Origin: CAYXPG01 sp964564845
GTDB lineage: Bacteria > Planctomycetota > Phycisphaerae > Sedimentisphaerales > Anaerobacaceae
DNA: 5,823 nt
NCBI GenBank assembly: GCA_964564845.1
Contig: CAZMCN010000122.1
Span: 1-5,823 of the forward strand
Reading direction: 5' to 3'
Made by a program: the position numbers and the translations under genes. Below are positions 5,290-5,823 of this stretch, piece by piece (position 1 is the stretch's first letter; the number at the start of each line of letters is the position of its first letter). The notes beneath the pieces are model-generated. The model was not told the origin of the DNA. It was given only the letters and a program-made list of their open reading frames with translations, and did no database searches.

Positions 5290-5295
5290 TTTCAA
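5267..5295 (-). promoter_or_regulatory. Near-consensus leftward sigma70 promoter
   Basis: On the minus strand, TTGAAA (5295-5290) is separated by exactly 17 bases from TATAAT (5272-5267), five of six and six of six matches. It is the best promoter-like match I see in the window, and transcription would start near 5260 going left into repeats. The region is AT-rich, so chance similarity is possible. Confidence 0.45.
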
Positions 5296-5302
5296 TGAAA
5301 AT
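5288..5302. promoter_or_regulatory. Dyad ATTTTCA-A-TGAAAAT
   Basis: Perfect 7-base inverted arms around one central base. It covers the end of the rightward TATAAT and the leftward -35 element, a position where a bound repressor would block both. A second dyad, AAATTT-ATAA-AAATTT, lies at 5307-5322. Operator function is inference. Confidence 0.3.
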
Positions 5303-5406
5303 CAATAAATTTATAAAAATTTCCTCTTGATATCCGCCGTATGCTAAACGCTATTTTTATATTTGCCTTATTTTACTATACGTAGTATCATTACCAAAAA
5401 TCGGCC

Positions 5407-5426
5407 TATAATAAAGACTATGGAGA
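5407..5426 (+). promoter_or_regulatory. -10 element and ribosome binding site of the methyltransferase gene
   Basis: A perfect TATAAT (5407-5412) has no good -35 at normal spacing. A dyad TACTA-TACG-TAGTA (5374-5387) occupies that region instead, which would suit activator- or controller-dependent expression (inference). GGAGA (5422-5426) lies ten bases before ATG 5437 and supports that start; the ATG at 5420 opens a frame that stops after 15 codons. Confidence 0.4.
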
Positions 5427-5436
5427 AAACAGCAAA

Positions 5437-5823
5437 ATGGCGGAAAATAAGAAGTATGTGGAGTTAATGTGGCATCAAAAATACGATACTCTCGACAAGG
5501 GAGAGAAAATACCTATCGAAAGGCCGAATCTGCCCTTTCAGGTTGTTGAAACTATAAATGAGCCGAGAGCTAAAGATTTACAAAAAGGACTATATGAATC
5601 CGTTCCTGATAACTATCCTAAAGATTGGAAAAACCTGCTTATCTGGGGTGATAATAAACTTGTGATGTCCTCTTTGATAAAGCAGGGCTGGGCTGGAAAG
5701 ATAAATCTCATTTACATTGACCCGCCTTTTAATACTGGTGCAGATTTCGCCATAAGAACAAAAATTGGAGATGAGAGAATAGAAAAAGAGCCATCTATCA
5801 TTGAAGAGCGGGCTTATAAAGAC
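5437..5823 (+). CDS. Site-specific DNA methyltransferase, 5' part (type III Mod-like)
   Basis: The frame is open for 129 codons from ATG 5437 to the window end, so the gene is cut by the edge. Residues 67-74 (LLIWGDNK) followed by LVMSSL, and INLIYIDPPFNTGADF (90-105) with D95-P-P-F98, are the hallmark catalytic (DPPY-type) region of N6-adenine/N4-cytosine methyltransferases of the PF01555 family. The following IGDERIEKEPSIIEERAYKD resembles long type III-like Mod proteins that usually sit beside a helicase-type restriction subunit. The target base and partner cannot be told from this fragment, and the recognition domain lies beyond the edge. The gene is AT-rich (35% GC in one sampled line), unlike argBDF and rdgB, consistent with an acquired defence locus. 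The opening WHQKYDTLDKGEKIPIERPN is typical of the family's leader region as I recall it. Confidence 0.88.
   Translation, partial: MAENKKYVELMWHQKYDTLDKGEKIPIERPNLPFQVVETINEPRAKDLQKGLYESVPDNYPKDWKNLLIWGDNKLVMSSLIKQGWAGKINLIYIDPPFNTGADFAIRTKIGDERIEKEPSIIEERAYKD

Overview
The window looks like part of a bacterial chromosome, probably a draft or metagenome assembly. It contains a 100-N scaffold gap inside a tandem repeat. My best guess at the source is Planctomycetota (Phycisphaerae/Sedimentisphaerales-like). This rests on memory: NKPN-type tandem repeats, CACAGAG dispersed repeats, GxxExxY genes and repeat-derived gene ends occur together there. No rRNA or tRNA is present to confirm it.

Layout, left to right. 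(1) At 1-129 on the minus strand is a broken or chimeric ORF. It has a good ribosome binding site and an N-terminus like a pyridoxamine-phosphate-oxidase-family protein, but from residue 24 it reads as the C-terminal motif of an IS transposase. (2) At 130-417 is an intergenic stretch with a REP-like hairpin, a 27-nt polypurine tract and a candidate promoter for the arg genes. (3) At 418-3509 is a compact arginine cluster, argB-argD-argF: acetylglutamate kinase, acetylornithine aminotransferase and ornithine carbamoyltransferase. These are steps 2, 4 and 6 from glutamate to citrulline. argC, argJ/argE and argGH are not in the window. (4) At 3479-3965 is an AT-rich GxxExxY-family gene bracketed by inverted CACCACAGAGGCA copies. 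The left copy is translated as the last residues of ArgF, and the right copy ends just before the next gene. (5) At 3986-4606 is rdgB, the XTP/dITP pyrophosphatase. (6) At 4607-5436 is an 830-base repeat-rich intergenic region: a 102-bp tandem repeat interrupted by the gap, heptamer repeats, another CACAGAG block, and an AT-rich control region with a near-consensus leftward promoter, two small hairpins and several dyads. (7) From 5437 to the window end is the first 129 codons of an AT-rich DNA methyltransferase with a DPPF motif, probably the start of a type III-like restriction-modification locus.

The arg genes are tightly spaced (78 and 8 bp) and are probably co-transcribed. rdgB is a nucleotide-pool housekeeping gene that now sits behind the GxxExxY cassette. 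Sampled 60-base lines are about 63% GC in argB and rdgB, but 28-37% in the GxxExxY gene and 35% in the methyltransferase, which suggests the last two arrived from elsewhere.

The most interesting observations are the inverted-repeat-bounded GxxExxY cassette inserted at the exact 3' end of argF, and the leftward promoter with a hairpin leader that drives no visible gene.
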